Numbered from the stretch's first letter, positions 33,185 to 41,842 are shown. The stretch: 64,000 nt of DNA from Candidatus Leptofilum proximum (GCA_016710325.1 JADJXK010000002.1:1488001-1552000); one strand, 5' to 3'. A program made the numbers and translations. Notes: a model not told the origin generated them from the sequence alone.

Positions 33185-35635
33185 ATGACGTTGCCCAAAC
33201 CCCTGACCGCCGGGCAGCTTTACCGGCAGTGTGATCTGGATCAGTTCAGCTTCACCACCACGGCCGAATTAGCAAACATCAGCGATATCATTGGCCAGAC
33301 ACGGGCCGTGGCGGCTATTCGTTTTGGCCTGGGCATTCAGCACGACGGGTTTAACCTGTATGCGTTGGGGCCAAATGGGGTGGGCAAGCATACGGCCGTT
33401 AACCAATACCTCGCTCAACGTGCCCCCACCGAAGCCACCCCCGGAGACTGGTGCTACGTGAATAACTTCCAGCAGCTGCACCGGCCTCGCGCCCTGCATC
33501 TGCCCGCCGGGAAGGGAACCCGGTTCCAGCACCAAATGGAGCGATTGGTGGAAGATTTGCTCACCATTATTCCCGCCGCTCTCAACAGCGAAGAAAACAT
33601 CGCCAAAAAGAAAGGCATTCTCAAAGATCTCAAAGAGCAGGAATCCCGCTCGTTCAAGGAACTGGAAGCGCAGGCCGAGGTTAACAGTGTCAAGATCATC
33701 AGCACCCCGGCAGGCTTTGGCTTTGCCCCGCTGCAAAATGGCAGCGTGATTACCCCGGAGGAGTTTGACAATTTGTCCCTGGAAGAGCAGGCGGATATCG
33801 AAAGGCGCATCAACGAGCTGCAGGCGGCCCTGCAAGCCACTATGCAGCAGGTGCCGCAGTGGCACCGGGACGCACAAAACAAGTTGAAAAAGCTGCAAGA
33901 AGAAACGGCCGCAGCCACCATCCGTCCTCTCTTTGCCGAATTGGCCCTCGCCTACGCCGCCCTACCCGAGGTGCTGGCCCACCTGGAAGCTGTGCAGCAA
34001 GATATCGTGGCCAACGTGAACGGATTTATGGAGCCAGATGAGGAATCTCCGGCAGCCCTGGCCGGTATCGCCTCTTCAGGCCCATCCCGGCGCGGCATCG
34101 TCACCCGCTACAAGGTCAACGTCATTGTAGACAACAGCCAGACCAACGGCGCGCCGGTCATCTTTGAAGATCAGCCCACCTACCCAAATCTGGTGGGGCG
34201 CGTGGAGCATGTTTCCCAGATGGGCACGCTGCTCACCGACTTTACTCTTATCAAGGCTGGGGCGCTGCACCGGGCCAACGGCGGTTACCTCATCCTGGAC
34301 GTGCGCAAGCTGCTGATGCAGGCCTACGCCTGGGAAGGGCTGAAGCGCGCCCTGCGTGCCCGGCAAATTCACATCGAATCGCTGGGGCAGATCTTCAGCT
34401 ACATCAGCACCGTGTCGCTGGAGCCTGAGCCAATTCCGCTGCACACCAAGGTGATTTTGACCGGCGACCGGGAGCTGTACTACCTGCTTTGCACCTACGA
34501 CCCGGACTTCCGCGAGCTGTTTAAGGTGGCGGCCGATTTCGAAAACGAGATGGCTCGCGACCAGACCAACAACCAGGCCTACGCCAGCCTGATTGCCAAC
34601 CTGGCACGCAAGGAAAAGCTGCGCCACTTCGACCGGGCGGCTGTGGCTCGGGTCATCGAGCACAGCTCACGGCTGGCGGGCGACGCCACCAAGCTCACCA
34701 CCCACATGCAAAGCATCAGCGACCTGCTGCGCGAGTCGGACTATTGGGCGGGCGAGGCGGCCCACGACTTTGTTACCGCGCCGGATGTGCAGAAGGCGCT
34801 GGATGCTCAGATTTACCGCTCCAGCCGCATCCGTGAACGCATCCAGGAAACCATTTTGCGCGACACGATTTTGATCGATACGGCGGGAACGGCCGTTGGC
34901 CAAATCAACGCTCTCTCAGTCATCATGTTAGACAACTACGCCTTTGGCCGCCCCAGCCGCATCACGGCCCGGGTGCGCCTGGGCAAGGGAGATGTGGTAG
35001 ACATCGAGCGGCAGGTGGAGCTGGGCGGCCCCATCCACTCCAAAGGCGTTTTGATTTTGGTAGGCTTTTTGGGGGCACGGTACGCGGCGGAACGGCCGTT
35101 ATCCCTCGCCGCCACGCTGGTGTTTGAACAGTCCTACAGCGGCGTGGATGGCGACAGCGCCTCATCGGCCGAGCTGTACGCCCTGCTTTCTGCCCTGGCC
35201 GACGTGCCGCTCAAGCAGTCGCTGGCCGTTACCGGCTCGGTGAACCAGCGCGGCCAGGTCCAGGCCATCGGCGGCGTCAACGAGAAAATCGAGGGCTTCT
35301 TTGATGTGTGCCAGGCACGCGGCCTGACGGGGGAGCAAGGGGTGCTGATTCCGGCCGCCAACGTAACGCACCTGATGCTGCGCCAGGACGTGGTGACTGC
35401 GGCGGCCACCGGTCAGTTCCACATTTATCCGGTGGCCACCGTAGATGAGGGATTGGAACTGCTCACCGGCCGACCAGCGGGTGAGCCAGATGCCAAGGGC
35501 AGTTACCCGGCAGAAAGTGTGAACGGCCGTATCGTTCACCGCCTCAACAACCTGGCCGACCAGGCACGCCATTTTGCTTCACCGCCTACCAGCAACGGGC
35601 AAAGTGTGCAGCCGCAGCCAGAAACAAAGGTGTAA
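33185..35635 (+). CDS. Lon-like ATP-dependent protease (LonB/YcbZ type, AAA_32)
   Basis: An 816-residue AAA+ protease without the Lon N-terminal domain. The Walker A-like loop GPNGVGKHT starts near residue 62, with His where Ser/Thr is usual, followed by Thr. A coiled-coil insert spans about 120-270. The ATPase core resumes near 330 (GGYLILDVRKLL, a Walker B-like region). The protease domain starts near 570, with catalytic Ser about 657 in DGDSASSAEL and Lys about 700 in GGVNEKIEGFF, 43 residues apart as in Lon. AAGGAG at 33171-33176 selects the ATG at 33185. It probably degrades damaged proteins. Confidence 0.92.
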   Translation: MTLPKPLTAGQLYRQCDLDQFSFTTTAELANISDIIGQTRAVAAIRFGLGIQHDGFNLYALGPNGVGKHTAVNQYLAQRAPTEATPGDWCYVNNFQQLHRPRALHLPAGKGTRFQHQMERLVEDLLTIIPAALNSEENIAKKKGILKDLKEQESRSFKELEAQAEVNSVKIISTPAGFGFAPLQNGSVITPEEFDNLSLEEQADIERRINELQAALQATMQQVPQWHRDAQNKLKKLQEETAAATIRPLFAELALAYAALPEVLAHLEAVQQDIVANVNGFMEPDEESPAALAGIASSGPSRRGIVTRYKVNVIVDNSQTNGAPVIFEDQPTYPNLVGRVEHVSQMGTLLTDFTLIKAGALHRANGGYLILDVRKLLMQAYAWEGLKRALRARQIHIESLGQIFSYISTVSLEPEPIPLHTKVILTGDRELYYLLCTYDPDFRELFKVAADFENEMARDQTNNQAYASLIANLARKEKLRHFDRAAVARVIEHSSRLAGDATKLTTHMQSISDLLRESDYWAGEAAHDFVTAPDVQKALDAQIYRSSRIRERIQETILRDTILIDTAGTAVGQINALSVIMLDNYAFGRPSRITARVRLGKGDVVDIERQVELGGPIHSKGVLILVGFLGARYAAERPLSLAATLVFEQSYSGVDGDSASSAELYALLSALADVPLKQSLAVTGSVNQRGQVQAIGGVNEKIEGFFDVCQARGLTGEQGVLIPAANVTHLMLRQDVVTAAATGQFHIYPVATVDEGLELLTGRPAGEPDAKGSYPAESVNGRIVHRLNNLADQARHFASPPTSNGQSVQPQPETKV

Positions 35636-35654
35636 GTTGGCGGCGGTTTTGTTG

Positions 35655-36044
35655 CTAGGCGTGTTTGGCCGTGGGGTGGGGCCGGTCCAGAAAGTAGCCA
35701 AAAACCAGCGTTGCCACAGCGGTGTAGCCGATGGCCAGCCAGGCGGTGGCGTCCCCCAGCCCGTTCAGCTTGTTGGCCAGCAGCACCAGGGCTGCCCCGC
35801 CATGCCCAATGAAGTTGGCCAGAATGATGATGCGCAGCTTCTCCAGGTTCTCTACCGAACGTACCAACCAGTTCTGCAAGGCCAGGCCAAAAACGGCCGC
35901 TCCCAACAGCTGGCTCAGGTAAACAGTGTCCGGGGCAAAGCCAATGCCAAACATCTGGCGCACCCACGCCATGTTAAAAAAGCAGCCCACGGCCACCACG
36001 AGTAAAACCACAGCATCAAAAATTAAGGCATACTTGACCTTCAT
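35655..36044 (-). CDS. Small four-helix membrane protein (full-length paralogue of 30359)
   Basis: A 129-residue protein with four hydrophobic segments, ending in a short basic tail (DRPHPTAKHA). It aligns with the shorter protein at 30359-30721. It is convergent with the Lon-like gene, 19 nt apart. Two ATGs are adjacent (36047 and 36044); AGGAGG is only 3 nt from the first, so I prefer the second. Family not recognised. Confidence 0.75.
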   Translation of the reverse strand: MKVKYALIFDAVVLLVVAVGCFFNMAWVRQMFGIGFAPDTVYLSQLLGAAVFGLALQNWLVRSVENLEKLRIIILANFIGHGGAALVLLANKLNGLGDATAWLAIGYTAVATLVFGYFLDRPHPTAKHA

Positions 36045-36362
36045 CATTCGCCTCCTGCAAGCAGATGCTTGCCCAAATCAGTGTGGTTAATGAGGTTAGC
36101 GTAGCAAAACGGCCGTTCCACCGACAAGTCCATTTCCTATCAAACCCATATGATTTTAATCACCATTTCCGGGAACGTTTGACCTGACTACTTTGTATTG
36201 CGTTTGTGCCTGACGGCCGTATTCTATAGAATCATCTCGTTCGTTATTTTGGGAGACTTCAAGTATATGGGACACCACCGTGAATGAAGACCACAGATTC
36301 CACAGATGATCTTACCTGCGTAATCTGTGTAATCTGTGGATAATCTTTATTGGAGGGTAAAG
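36045..36362. repeat. Intergenic region with AATCTGTG-word leader repeat (36290-36350)
   Basis: This 318-nt gap has two ACGGCCGT copies (36109, 36214). Near the Yip1 gene it has a leader repeat: ACCACAGATTCCACAGATGATC, then GCGTAATCTGTGTAATCTGTGGATAA split over 36330-36350 and a GGAGGG ribosome binding site. The same ATCTGTGGAT word ends the leaders at 56735-56775 and the two 122-bp elements. No gene is seen in the rest. Confidence 0.65.
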
Positions 36363-37166
36363 ATGACTGAATCAGCAGCTTCACCACCAGTTACCAGCGA
36401 CAGCCCACACTTTTTTGGCATGGTGTGGGGTGTCTTGGCCAAACCCCGCATCACCTTTGCTACCCTGCGCGACGGCCGCAGCCGTGCCTGGATTCTCATG
36501 TCCCTGGTGGGCATCATCCTGGCCATGCTGCCTGTAATCGCCAGCGGCCCCATCAGCGCCCAGGCAACCCGCCAACAGCTGGAAGACCAGTTTGCCAATC
36601 AGCCCGGCTTTGCCAGCGGCGTCGATGCCGAGCAGGCTGCCTCCTTTGCCACCTCACCCATCCTCACCACCGTGGTGCCCGCTGTATTGGGTGCGTTTGG
36701 CCGGATCATCAGCTGGCTGTTGTGGAGCGGTTCGCTGTACCTGCTGGCCTCGATGGTGGGCGGGCGCAGCACTTTCGGGCAGCTGCTTCAGGTGGTGGTG
36801 TGGGCCTGGCTGCCGTACGCGCTGCGCAGCATTGTGCAGGCAGTCTACATCACTGCCACGCAAACGCTCATCGCCAATCAGGGCCTCTCCGGTTTTGCGG
36901 GGATGCCCACTCCGGACCCCAGTAATCCGTTTGCCGCCGAACTGCCTTCTGCGGGCACGGCCGTTCTCTACGCATTTCTGGGGCAAATCGACATCTACCT
37001 CTTCTGGCACCTGGCGCTGCTGGTGATTGGCATTACGGCCGTTACCAAACTGTCGCGCCGTAAATCCATTGGCCTGGTGCTCATTGTGTGGGCGGTGTTT
37101 ATGGCGGTGCGCTTGGTGGGAACGGCCGTTTCTACCAGCCTGGCCAGCGGATTTTTGGGCGGATGA
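36363..37166 (+). CDS. Yip1-family membrane protein
   Basis: A 267-residue protein with five membrane helices in the Yip1 arrangement. The start is a cytoplasmic region (FFGMVWGVLAKPRITFATLRDG, the LxxPxxTF-like pattern of bacterial Yip1 proteins), then helices near 42-62, 105-130, 150-175, 205-232 and 240-262. GGAGG selects the ATG at 36363. The stop overlaps the ABC ATPase start (ATGA), tying it to the export-like operon downstream. Confidence 0.85.
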   Translation: MTESAASPPVTSDSPHFFGMVWGVLAKPRITFATLRDGRSRAWILMSLVGIILAMLPVIASGPISAQATRQQLEDQFANQPGFASGVDAEQAASFATSPILTTVVPAVLGAFGRIISWLLWSGSLYLLASMVGGRSTFGQLLQVVVWAWLPYALRSIVQAVYITATQTLIANQGLSGFAGMPTPDPSNPFAAELPSAGTAVLYAFLGQIDIYLFWHLALLVIGITAVTKLSRRKSIGLVLIVWAVFMAVRLVGTAVSTSLASGFLGG

Positions 37167-37870
37167 ACCACAGCTTTATCCGGGTGCAAAACCTGCACCG
37201 CCACTTCCAGATGGGCGCCGAAACGGTCCACGCCCTCGACGGCGTTAGTGTGGCCATCGAGCAGGGCGAATTTATGGGCATCGTTGGCCCGTCTGGCTCG
37301 GGCAAATCCACCTTGCTCTACCTGATTGGCGGGTTGGACCAGCCCACCTCCGGCGAAATTTGGGTCGATGGCACCGACATCGCCGCGCTGGATGAAAACC
37401 ACCTGGCCCAGTACCGGCAAAAGTCCATCGGCTTCATTTTCCAATCGTTTAACCTCATCCCCACCATGACGGCGCTGCAAAACGTGGAATTTCCTATGGT
37501 GTTTGCCCGCGTTTTACCCAAAGAACGGGATGCCCGGGCCAAACATGCCCTGGAAATGGTCGGGCTGGGTGACCGCATTCACCACAAACCTACCGAGCTC
37601 TCCGGCGGGCAGCAGCAGCGTGTTTCCATTGCCCGCTCCCTGGTCAACAACCCAGACATCATCCTGGCCGACGAGCCCACGGGCAACCTGGACAGCAAGT
37701 CGGGCGGTGAAGTCATCGGCATTTTGCAGCAGCTCAACCAGGCGGAAGGGCGCACCATCATCATGGTGACACACGACCAGTCGCTGCTGGCGGCCACCAC
37801 GCGGCACATTCAGATTTTAGACGGCCGTATCCTGGCAGACGTACGAGGACGCTATGAACAAGCAAATTGA
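37163..37870 (+). CDS. ABC transporter ATP-binding protein (LolD/MacB type)
   Basis: A 235-residue ATPase with Walker A GPSGSGKST (about 42-50), the Q-loop FIFQSFNLIPTMTA, the signature LSGGQQQRVSIARSL (about 143-157), Walker B ILADEPTGNLDSKS and the H-loop VTHD. The QSFNLIP and EPTGNLDS wording is typical of the MacB/LolD/FtsE group that works with FtsX-fold permeases, like the one two genes downstream. Start overlaps the Yip1 stop. Its own stop overlaps the next gene by 17 nt. Confidence 0.95.
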   Translation: MNHSFIRVQNLHRHFQMGAETVHALDGVSVAIEQGEFMGIVGPSGSGKSTLLYLIGGLDQPTSGEIWVDGTDIAALDENHLAQYRQKSIGFIFQSFNLIPTMTALQNVEFPMVFARVLPKERDARAKHALEMVGLGDRIHHKPTELSGGQQQRVSIARSLVNNPDIILADEPTGNLDSKSGGEVIGILQQLNQAEGRTIIMVTHDQSLLAATTRHIQILDGRILADVRGRYEQAN

Positions 37871-39671
37871 TTTTTCACCGCAAAGGACGCAAAGAGCGCA
37901 AAGAATTAAAGATAATACCTTAGCGACCTTCGCGTCCTTTGCGGTTAATTCCAACGCATCAATTATCGTAGTTTTGGGATTGGCGGCAGTAGCCCTCAGC
38001 CTGGCGCTGATGCTGCCCCGTCTGGTGGCGGCAGCACCCGCCGCTGAACCGGTGTTGGTGGGGAACGGCCGTACCACCCTGCAAATCACGCCCACCATCA
38101 CCATCACCCCTACAGCAACGGCCACCCTGGCGCCTAGCAGTACCCCCCAGCCCACGGCCGAGCCCATCGTCATCACGGCTATTGAGCCAGGACGTATTTC
38201 TACGGAAACAGGCGGCACGCTCACCGTGTACGGCGGCGGCTTCACGTCCGGCAGCGTCATTCGTATTGTCGGCTACGGCGTGCTGGCCACCACTTATGTC
38301 AACAACGAAGTGCTGACTGGCATTGTGCCGCCGGGCTTGCCTTTGGGACGTTACAATATCCAGGTTGGCCTGGGCGCGCAGGATGGTCCTAATAAAGTGC
38401 TGGAAGGCGCGCTGGAAATTTTTGGCCCGACACCCACACCGGTGCCCACCAATACGCCCAGCCCCACACCAACCACCGCCTATGTTTTTGGCCAGCCGCA
38501 AATTGCCATCCAATCGGCGCGCACCTCACCCACCAGCCTCACCCCTGGCCAACCGTTTGAGCTAACGCTGGAGCTGGCCAATCGCGGCAACTGGACAGCC
38601 ATCGACATTGAGTTGGAACTGCAAACGGCCGATGTGGCCATTCCCGCCGCGGGCAGCAGCGTGCAAATCCTGCCGCGCATTGGCGTGGAAGAGGTGGTCA
38701 CCACTACCCTGTCGCTGGTTTTGCGCGACGGCGTGGCCGCCGGACCGCAAAATTTGGGCTTCAACATCGACTTTTTTGATATAAACGGCCGTGATTACAA
38801 CACCCAGCCCGCCGTCGGCCTGAACGTCGGCCAGGGGGCGACGGCCACACCCACGCCCGGTCCGGCCGAACCGCGCCTGGTGCTCACCACCTACGAGGTC
38901 GATCCCTCCGCCCTGCAGCCCGGCACCCGCTTTGCGCTCAAGCTGCTCATCACCAACGTGGGCGACGAAACGGCCGAAGACGTCCTGCTCACCCTGGGCG
39001 GCAGCGCCGGGGCGCAGCTTAAGCCGTTTGCCCTGGTCAACTCAGGGAACGTGCGTTTTATTGAAGCGCTGCCCCCTGATGAGATGATGGAGATTGTGGT
39101 GACGATGCTGGTGGACGGCACGGCCGTTTCCGGCGTGTACAACCTGCCGCTCGACTTCACCTACGGCAACAGCGAGCGTGCTGATGCCCAGGTGGTGAAT
39201 CTGCTGGTGGAAAAGACGCCGCAGCTGCAGGTGGGCTTTTACCGCAGCGCCGGCCCCGGTTTTGTCGGCCAGCCGCTGGATTTGCCTGTAGAGGTGGTCA
39301 ACATTGGCCGCAGCCTGATCAACGTAAGCACGCTCACCCTCAGCAGCCCGGACGGCGCTGTGGAGAACAATTCGATTTACATTGGTCCCCTGGACGGCGG
39401 CACGTCTGGCTCGCTGGACGGGCTGATTGTGCCGGAGGAAGGCGGCCCGCTGGAGGTGCTCGTCACGGTCAACTACCTGGACGACTTCAACCAGCCTCAG
39501 ATTTTTGAAGATACGCTCACTATCCAGGTAGAAGGGCCGGATGAGCCGGACGAGGCCGGGTTGGAAGGTGCAGAGGGTGTTGAAGGGGAAACGGCCGTTT
39601 CCCCCGAAGAAGAAACCTTTACCCAACTACTCTGGCGTTTCATCCGCGGCCTGTTAGGTTTAGGAAGTTAA
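37854..39671 (+). CDS. Exported IPT/TIG and CARDB-like beta-sandwich protein of the ABC unit
   Basis: A 605-residue membrane-anchored extracellular protein. Residues 7-31 are encoded by a hairpin repeat (37872-37947). A membrane helix (37-60) leads to a TP-rich linker. An IPT/TIG domain spans about 105-190 (ITAIEPGRISTETGG...TLTVYGGGF), followed by a second TP linker and at least three beta-sandwich modules of CARDB/NEW3 type (about 215-570: LELANRGNWTAIDIEL, LLITNVGDETAEDVLL, VEVVNIGRSLINVSTL). The acidic tail ends with an amphipathic helix. It sits where MacA-like periplasmic partners usually lie, so it may be the extracellular part of the transporter. Confidence 0.82.
   Translation: MNKQIDFSPQRTQRAQRIKDNTLATFASFAVNSNASIIVVLGLAAVALSLALMLPRLVAAAPAAEPVLVGNGRTTLQITPTITITPTATATLAPSSTPQPTAEPIVITAIEPGRISTETGGTLTVYGGGFTSGSVIRIVGYGVLATTYVNNEVLTGIVPPGLPLGRYNIQVGLGAQDGPNKVLEGALEIFGPTPTPVPTNTPSPTPTTAYVFGQPQIAIQSARTSPTSLTPGQPFELTLELANRGNWTAIDIELELQTADVAIPAAGSSVQILPRIGVEEVVTTTLSLVLRDGVAAGPQNLGFNIDFFDINGRDYNTQPAVGLNVGQGATATPTPGPAEPRLVLTTYEVDPSALQPGTRFALKLLITNVGDETAEDVLLTLGGSAGAQLKPFALVNSGNVRFIEALPPDEMMEIVVTMLVDGTAVSGVYNLPLDFTYGNSERADAQVVNLLVEKTPQLQVGFYRSAGPGFVGQPLDLPVEVVNIGRSLINVSTLTLSSPDGAVENNSIYIGPLDGGTSGSLDGLIVPEEGGPLEVLVTVNYLDDFNQPQIFEDTLTIQVEGPDEPDEAGLEGAEGVEGETAVSPEEETFTQLLWRFIRGLLGLGS
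37872..37947. repeat. Hairpin repeat CCGCAAAGGACGC read as protein N-terminus
   Basis: ACCGCAAAGGACGC at 37877-37890 pairs perfectly with 37932-37945. Between the arms are AAAGAGCGCAAAGAATT and the partial complement. This word type is usually intergenic, but here it lies in frame between the ATG at 37854 and the membrane helix. A weaker relative (CCACAGAGGGCACAGAGAATAGAGAG) is split over 45164-45189. Confidence 0.8.
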
Positions 39672-39747
39672 GAGAGATTGGAGATTGGAGATTAGAGACT
39701 GAACATGCTTTCTCAATCTCCAATCTCTAATCTCCAGTCTCAACAAC
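39664..39747. repeat. Hairpin repeat of GAGATTGGAGATTA words
   Basis: Tandem words GAGATTGGAGATTGGAGATT lead to a short AT-rich loop, then the reverse complement TCTCCAATCTCTAATCTCC. It fills the gap before the permease gene and leaves it no ribosome binding site outside the repeat. A second copy lies at 60418-60484. Confidence 0.85.
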
Positions 39748-41046
39748 ATGCGTTTAATCGAACTGCTTCGCCTCGTCAAAAATAACCTGCTGCGGATGAA
39801 ATTCCGGGTGATGATGACCTCTGCCGGGGTGTTTATTGGTACGGCCGCTGTCATCCTGCTCATGTCGTTGGGCGCGGGTTTGCAGCGCTCCGTCCTTTCC
39901 GGCTTTAACGACATTGGCGACCTCACCGAGATGACGGTGAACTCGCCGGGTGACATCTTTTTTGGCGGCGGTGCGGCTATCCAAAGTGACGTCGTGCTCA
40001 ATGATCAGGCCATCGACAGCTTTAAGCAGCTGCCCGGTGTAGTGGCCGCCACCCCCCTGGTGCGTCTGCAAGCCAACGCGGAGCTGCGCCTGAACCGCCT
40101 CACCGGCTTCACCTCCATTCAAGGGATCGATACGGCCGAATACCGCCAGTTTGAAGTAGCAATGGCCAGCGGCACCGACTCACCCGGCCAGTGGCAGGCG
40201 TTGGTCGGCGCGCGGGTAGCCGACAACTTTTTCAACGCCACCACCGGCGAACAAGGTGACGAGGATCTCAATTTGCAGGGGCAAACGCTGCAACTGGTCC
40301 TTACACGCTTCTCCAGCGAAACGGGCGAAACCACCGAGCGCACCGTGCGCCTGCGTGTTGTCGGCGTCATGGCCGAATCCGGCGGCGACCGCGACTTTTC
40401 GGTTTACCTGCCGATGCGCAACGTGCAGGAGCTGAACACCTGGGCCACCGGGCAGCGCCCCAACGTAGCGCGCGACGGCTACAGCCAGGCCCTGGTCAAA
40501 GTGGAAACGGCCGATGCGGCTACGGCCGTTGAGCAAGAGATCACCCGTCAAGGCTACTTCGTCTTCTCTTTCCAGAGCATCCTCAGCAGCATCAACATCA
40601 TCTTTTTAATCATCCAGGCGGTGGTGGGCGGCATTGGCGGGCTGGCGCTGGTGGTGGCCGCCTTTGGCATCGCCAACACGATGATTATGTCAATATACGA
40701 GCGCACCCGCGAAATTGGCCTGATGAAAGCGGTGGGAGCCACCAACCGGGACGTTATGCTCATCTTCCTGGCCGAGGCCGGGGCCATTGGCCTGATTGGC
40801 GGCATTGGCGGCGTCATCTTTGGCATCATCTTGGGACAGATTGGCGGCTTCATTGGCCAGCAGTACCTGTTGGCCCAAATTGCCCAATCCGGCGGCACCG
40901 GCGAAGTAGAGTCGCTGGTCTACACGCCGCTCTGGCTGCCTATCTTCGCCCTCATCTTTGCCGCCCTCGTGGGCGTGCTCTCCGGCATCTACCCCGCCCT
41001 GCGCGCCATCCGCCTGGACCCGATTGCGGCGCTGCGCTATGAGTAG
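39748..41046 (+). CDS. MacB/FtsX-fold ABC transporter permease
   Basis: A 432-residue permease: an N-terminal membrane helix (MTSAGVFIGTAAVILLMSLG, about 23-42), a large extracytoplasmic domain (about 50-280) and three C-terminal helices (about 285-315, 340-370 and 390-415). The FtsX signature is near the end: SIYERTREIGLMKAVGAT and GVLSGIYPALRAIRLDPIAALRYE. This fold works by mechanotransmission and is the natural partner of the ATPase at 37163. Last gene of the four-gene unit. Confidence 0.95.
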   Translation: MRLIELLRLVKNNLLRMKFRVMMTSAGVFIGTAAVILLMSLGAGLQRSVLSGFNDIGDLTEMTVNSPGDIFFGGGAAIQSDVVLNDQAIDSFKQLPGVVAATPLVRLQANAELRLNRLTGFTSIQGIDTAEYRQFEVAMASGTDSPGQWQALVGARVADNFFNATTGEQGDEDLNLQGQTLQLVLTRFSSETGETTERTVRLRVVGVMAESGGDRDFSVYLPMRNVQELNTWATGQRPNVARDGYSQALVKVETADAATAVEQEITRQGYFVFSFQSILSSINIIFLIIQAVVGGIGGLALVVAAFGIANTMIMSIYERTREIGLMKAVGATNRDVMLIFLAEAGAIGLIGGIGGVIFGIILGQIGGFIGQQYLLAQIAQSGGTGEVESLVYTPLWLPIFALIFAALVGVLSGIYPALRAIRLDPIAALRYE

Positions 41047-41128
41047 CCGGTAATTGGTAAACCGTTATCGGTCATCTGTAAACCGGTAACCGTTCACCGA
41101 TTACCGTTCGCCGATTACCGTTCACCCG
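41046..41128. repeat. Hairpin repeat of GGTAA(A/T)CGG words, copy 1
   Basis: Words like GGTAATTGGTAAACCGTTATCGG are followed by ACCGTTCACCGATTACCG units, their reverse complement. The same family lies at 42699-42785, 45456-45541, 58546-58576 and 62863-62963. One piece lies inside the CapA-like gene (24227-24260). It sits after the permease stop and may terminate transcription. Confidence 0.85.
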
Positions 41129-41139
41129 AGGCTATTCCC

Positions 41140-41185
41140 TTGACAATTCCTTTTGTTTCATCTATATTCCAGAATGCTCATTCTG
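41140..41185 (+). promoter_or_regulatory. Promoter and palindromic operator of the tetR gene
   Basis: A near-consensus promoter: TTGACA at 41140-41145, a 17-nt spacer, TATATT at 41163-41168. The palindrome CAGAATGCTCATTCTG (41170-41185) covers the expected start site, so a bound repressor would block transcription. A related palindrome, CAGAACGAATATTCTG, precedes the SDR gene at 41806-41821, which suggests both genes answer to this TetR protein. Confidence 0.8.
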
Positions 41186-41197
41186 ATATGGTGATTT

Positions 41198-41776
41198 ATG
41201 GCAAGACCCCGTGAATTTGAACCGAATGAAGCGCTAAACCAGGCGATGTTTCTTTTCTGGCAGAAAGGGTACGAAGAGACCGCCATGGCCGATCTGGTGG
41301 CGGCGACTGGCGTCAGTCGGTACGGTTTCTACAGCGAATTTGGTGATAAACATGACCTGTTCCTCAAATGCATCGACCATTACGCCAGCACCGCCATCGA
41401 AACCATACTCTCGCCACTGGAAAGCGGCACTGCTGCCCTGCCTGAAATCCGCGCCTACTTTGATCAACTGCTCACGGGGGTGCAGAGCGGCCAGCCACCT
41501 GTGGGCTGCCTCATCGGCAATACAGCCTTTTCAGCCGTAGCCGGAGATACGGCCGTTGCCAGCCGCGTTGGGCACCATTACGGCCGTATGCGCGCCGCCT
41601 TTCTGAATGCCCTGCAAAACGCCGTACAGCAGGGTCAACTGGCAGCCAATGAAAACCCAGAAATCCTGGCCGATTACCTGCTGGGGGTGGCTGTTGGCTA
41701 TCTGGCCTGTATCCGCAGTTTGGAAGCAGCGGCCGTACAGCGATACATTGAAGTGGCCTTAGCTCGATTGAGTTAA
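41198..41776 (+). CDS. TetR-family transcriptional repressor
   Basis: A 192-residue regulator. The N-terminal TetR HTH is clear: ALNQAMFLFWQKGYEETAMADLV, then AATGVSRYGFYSEFGDKHDLF. The C-terminal part resembles the AcrR/YcdC-type ligand domain (GCLIGNTAFSAV motif near 103-114, found in TetR_C proteins with PVGCL...NTA wording). It is preceded by its own promoter/operator and followed 66 nt later by an SDR gene with a matching operator, so autoregulation and control of the SDR gene are likely. Confidence 0.93.
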   Translation: MARPREFEPNEALNQAMFLFWQKGYEETAMADLVAATGVSRYGFYSEFGDKHDLFLKCIDHYASTAIETILSPLESGTAALPEIRAYFDQLLTGVQSGQPPVGCLIGNTAFSAVAGDTAVASRVGHHYGRMRAAFLNALQNAVQQGQLAANENPEILADYLLGVAVGYLACIRSLEAAAVQRYIEVALARLS

Positions 41777-41805
41777 CGGCCGTCAGATAAAATTTTTACC
41801 AATTT

Positions 41806-41821
41806 CAGAACGAATATTCTG
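41806..41821 (+). promoter_or_regulatory. Second TetR-type operator, upstream of SDR gene
   Basis: CAGAACGAATATTCTG, extended to TTCAGAA-N6-TTCTGAA, shares both arms with the operator at 41170-41185 in the same 16-bp format. It lies 21 nt before the SDR start codon and just after an AT-rich stretch (GATAAAATTTTT) that could hold the promoter -10 box. Confidence 0.7.
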
Positions 41822-41842
41822 AAACCAACAAGGAGTGTAATC

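Noticed and set aside
39664..39747. Possible CRISPR array or tandem repeat locus
   Set aside because: Words are imperfect, contiguous and followed by their reverse complement; there are no regular unique spacers and no cas genes.
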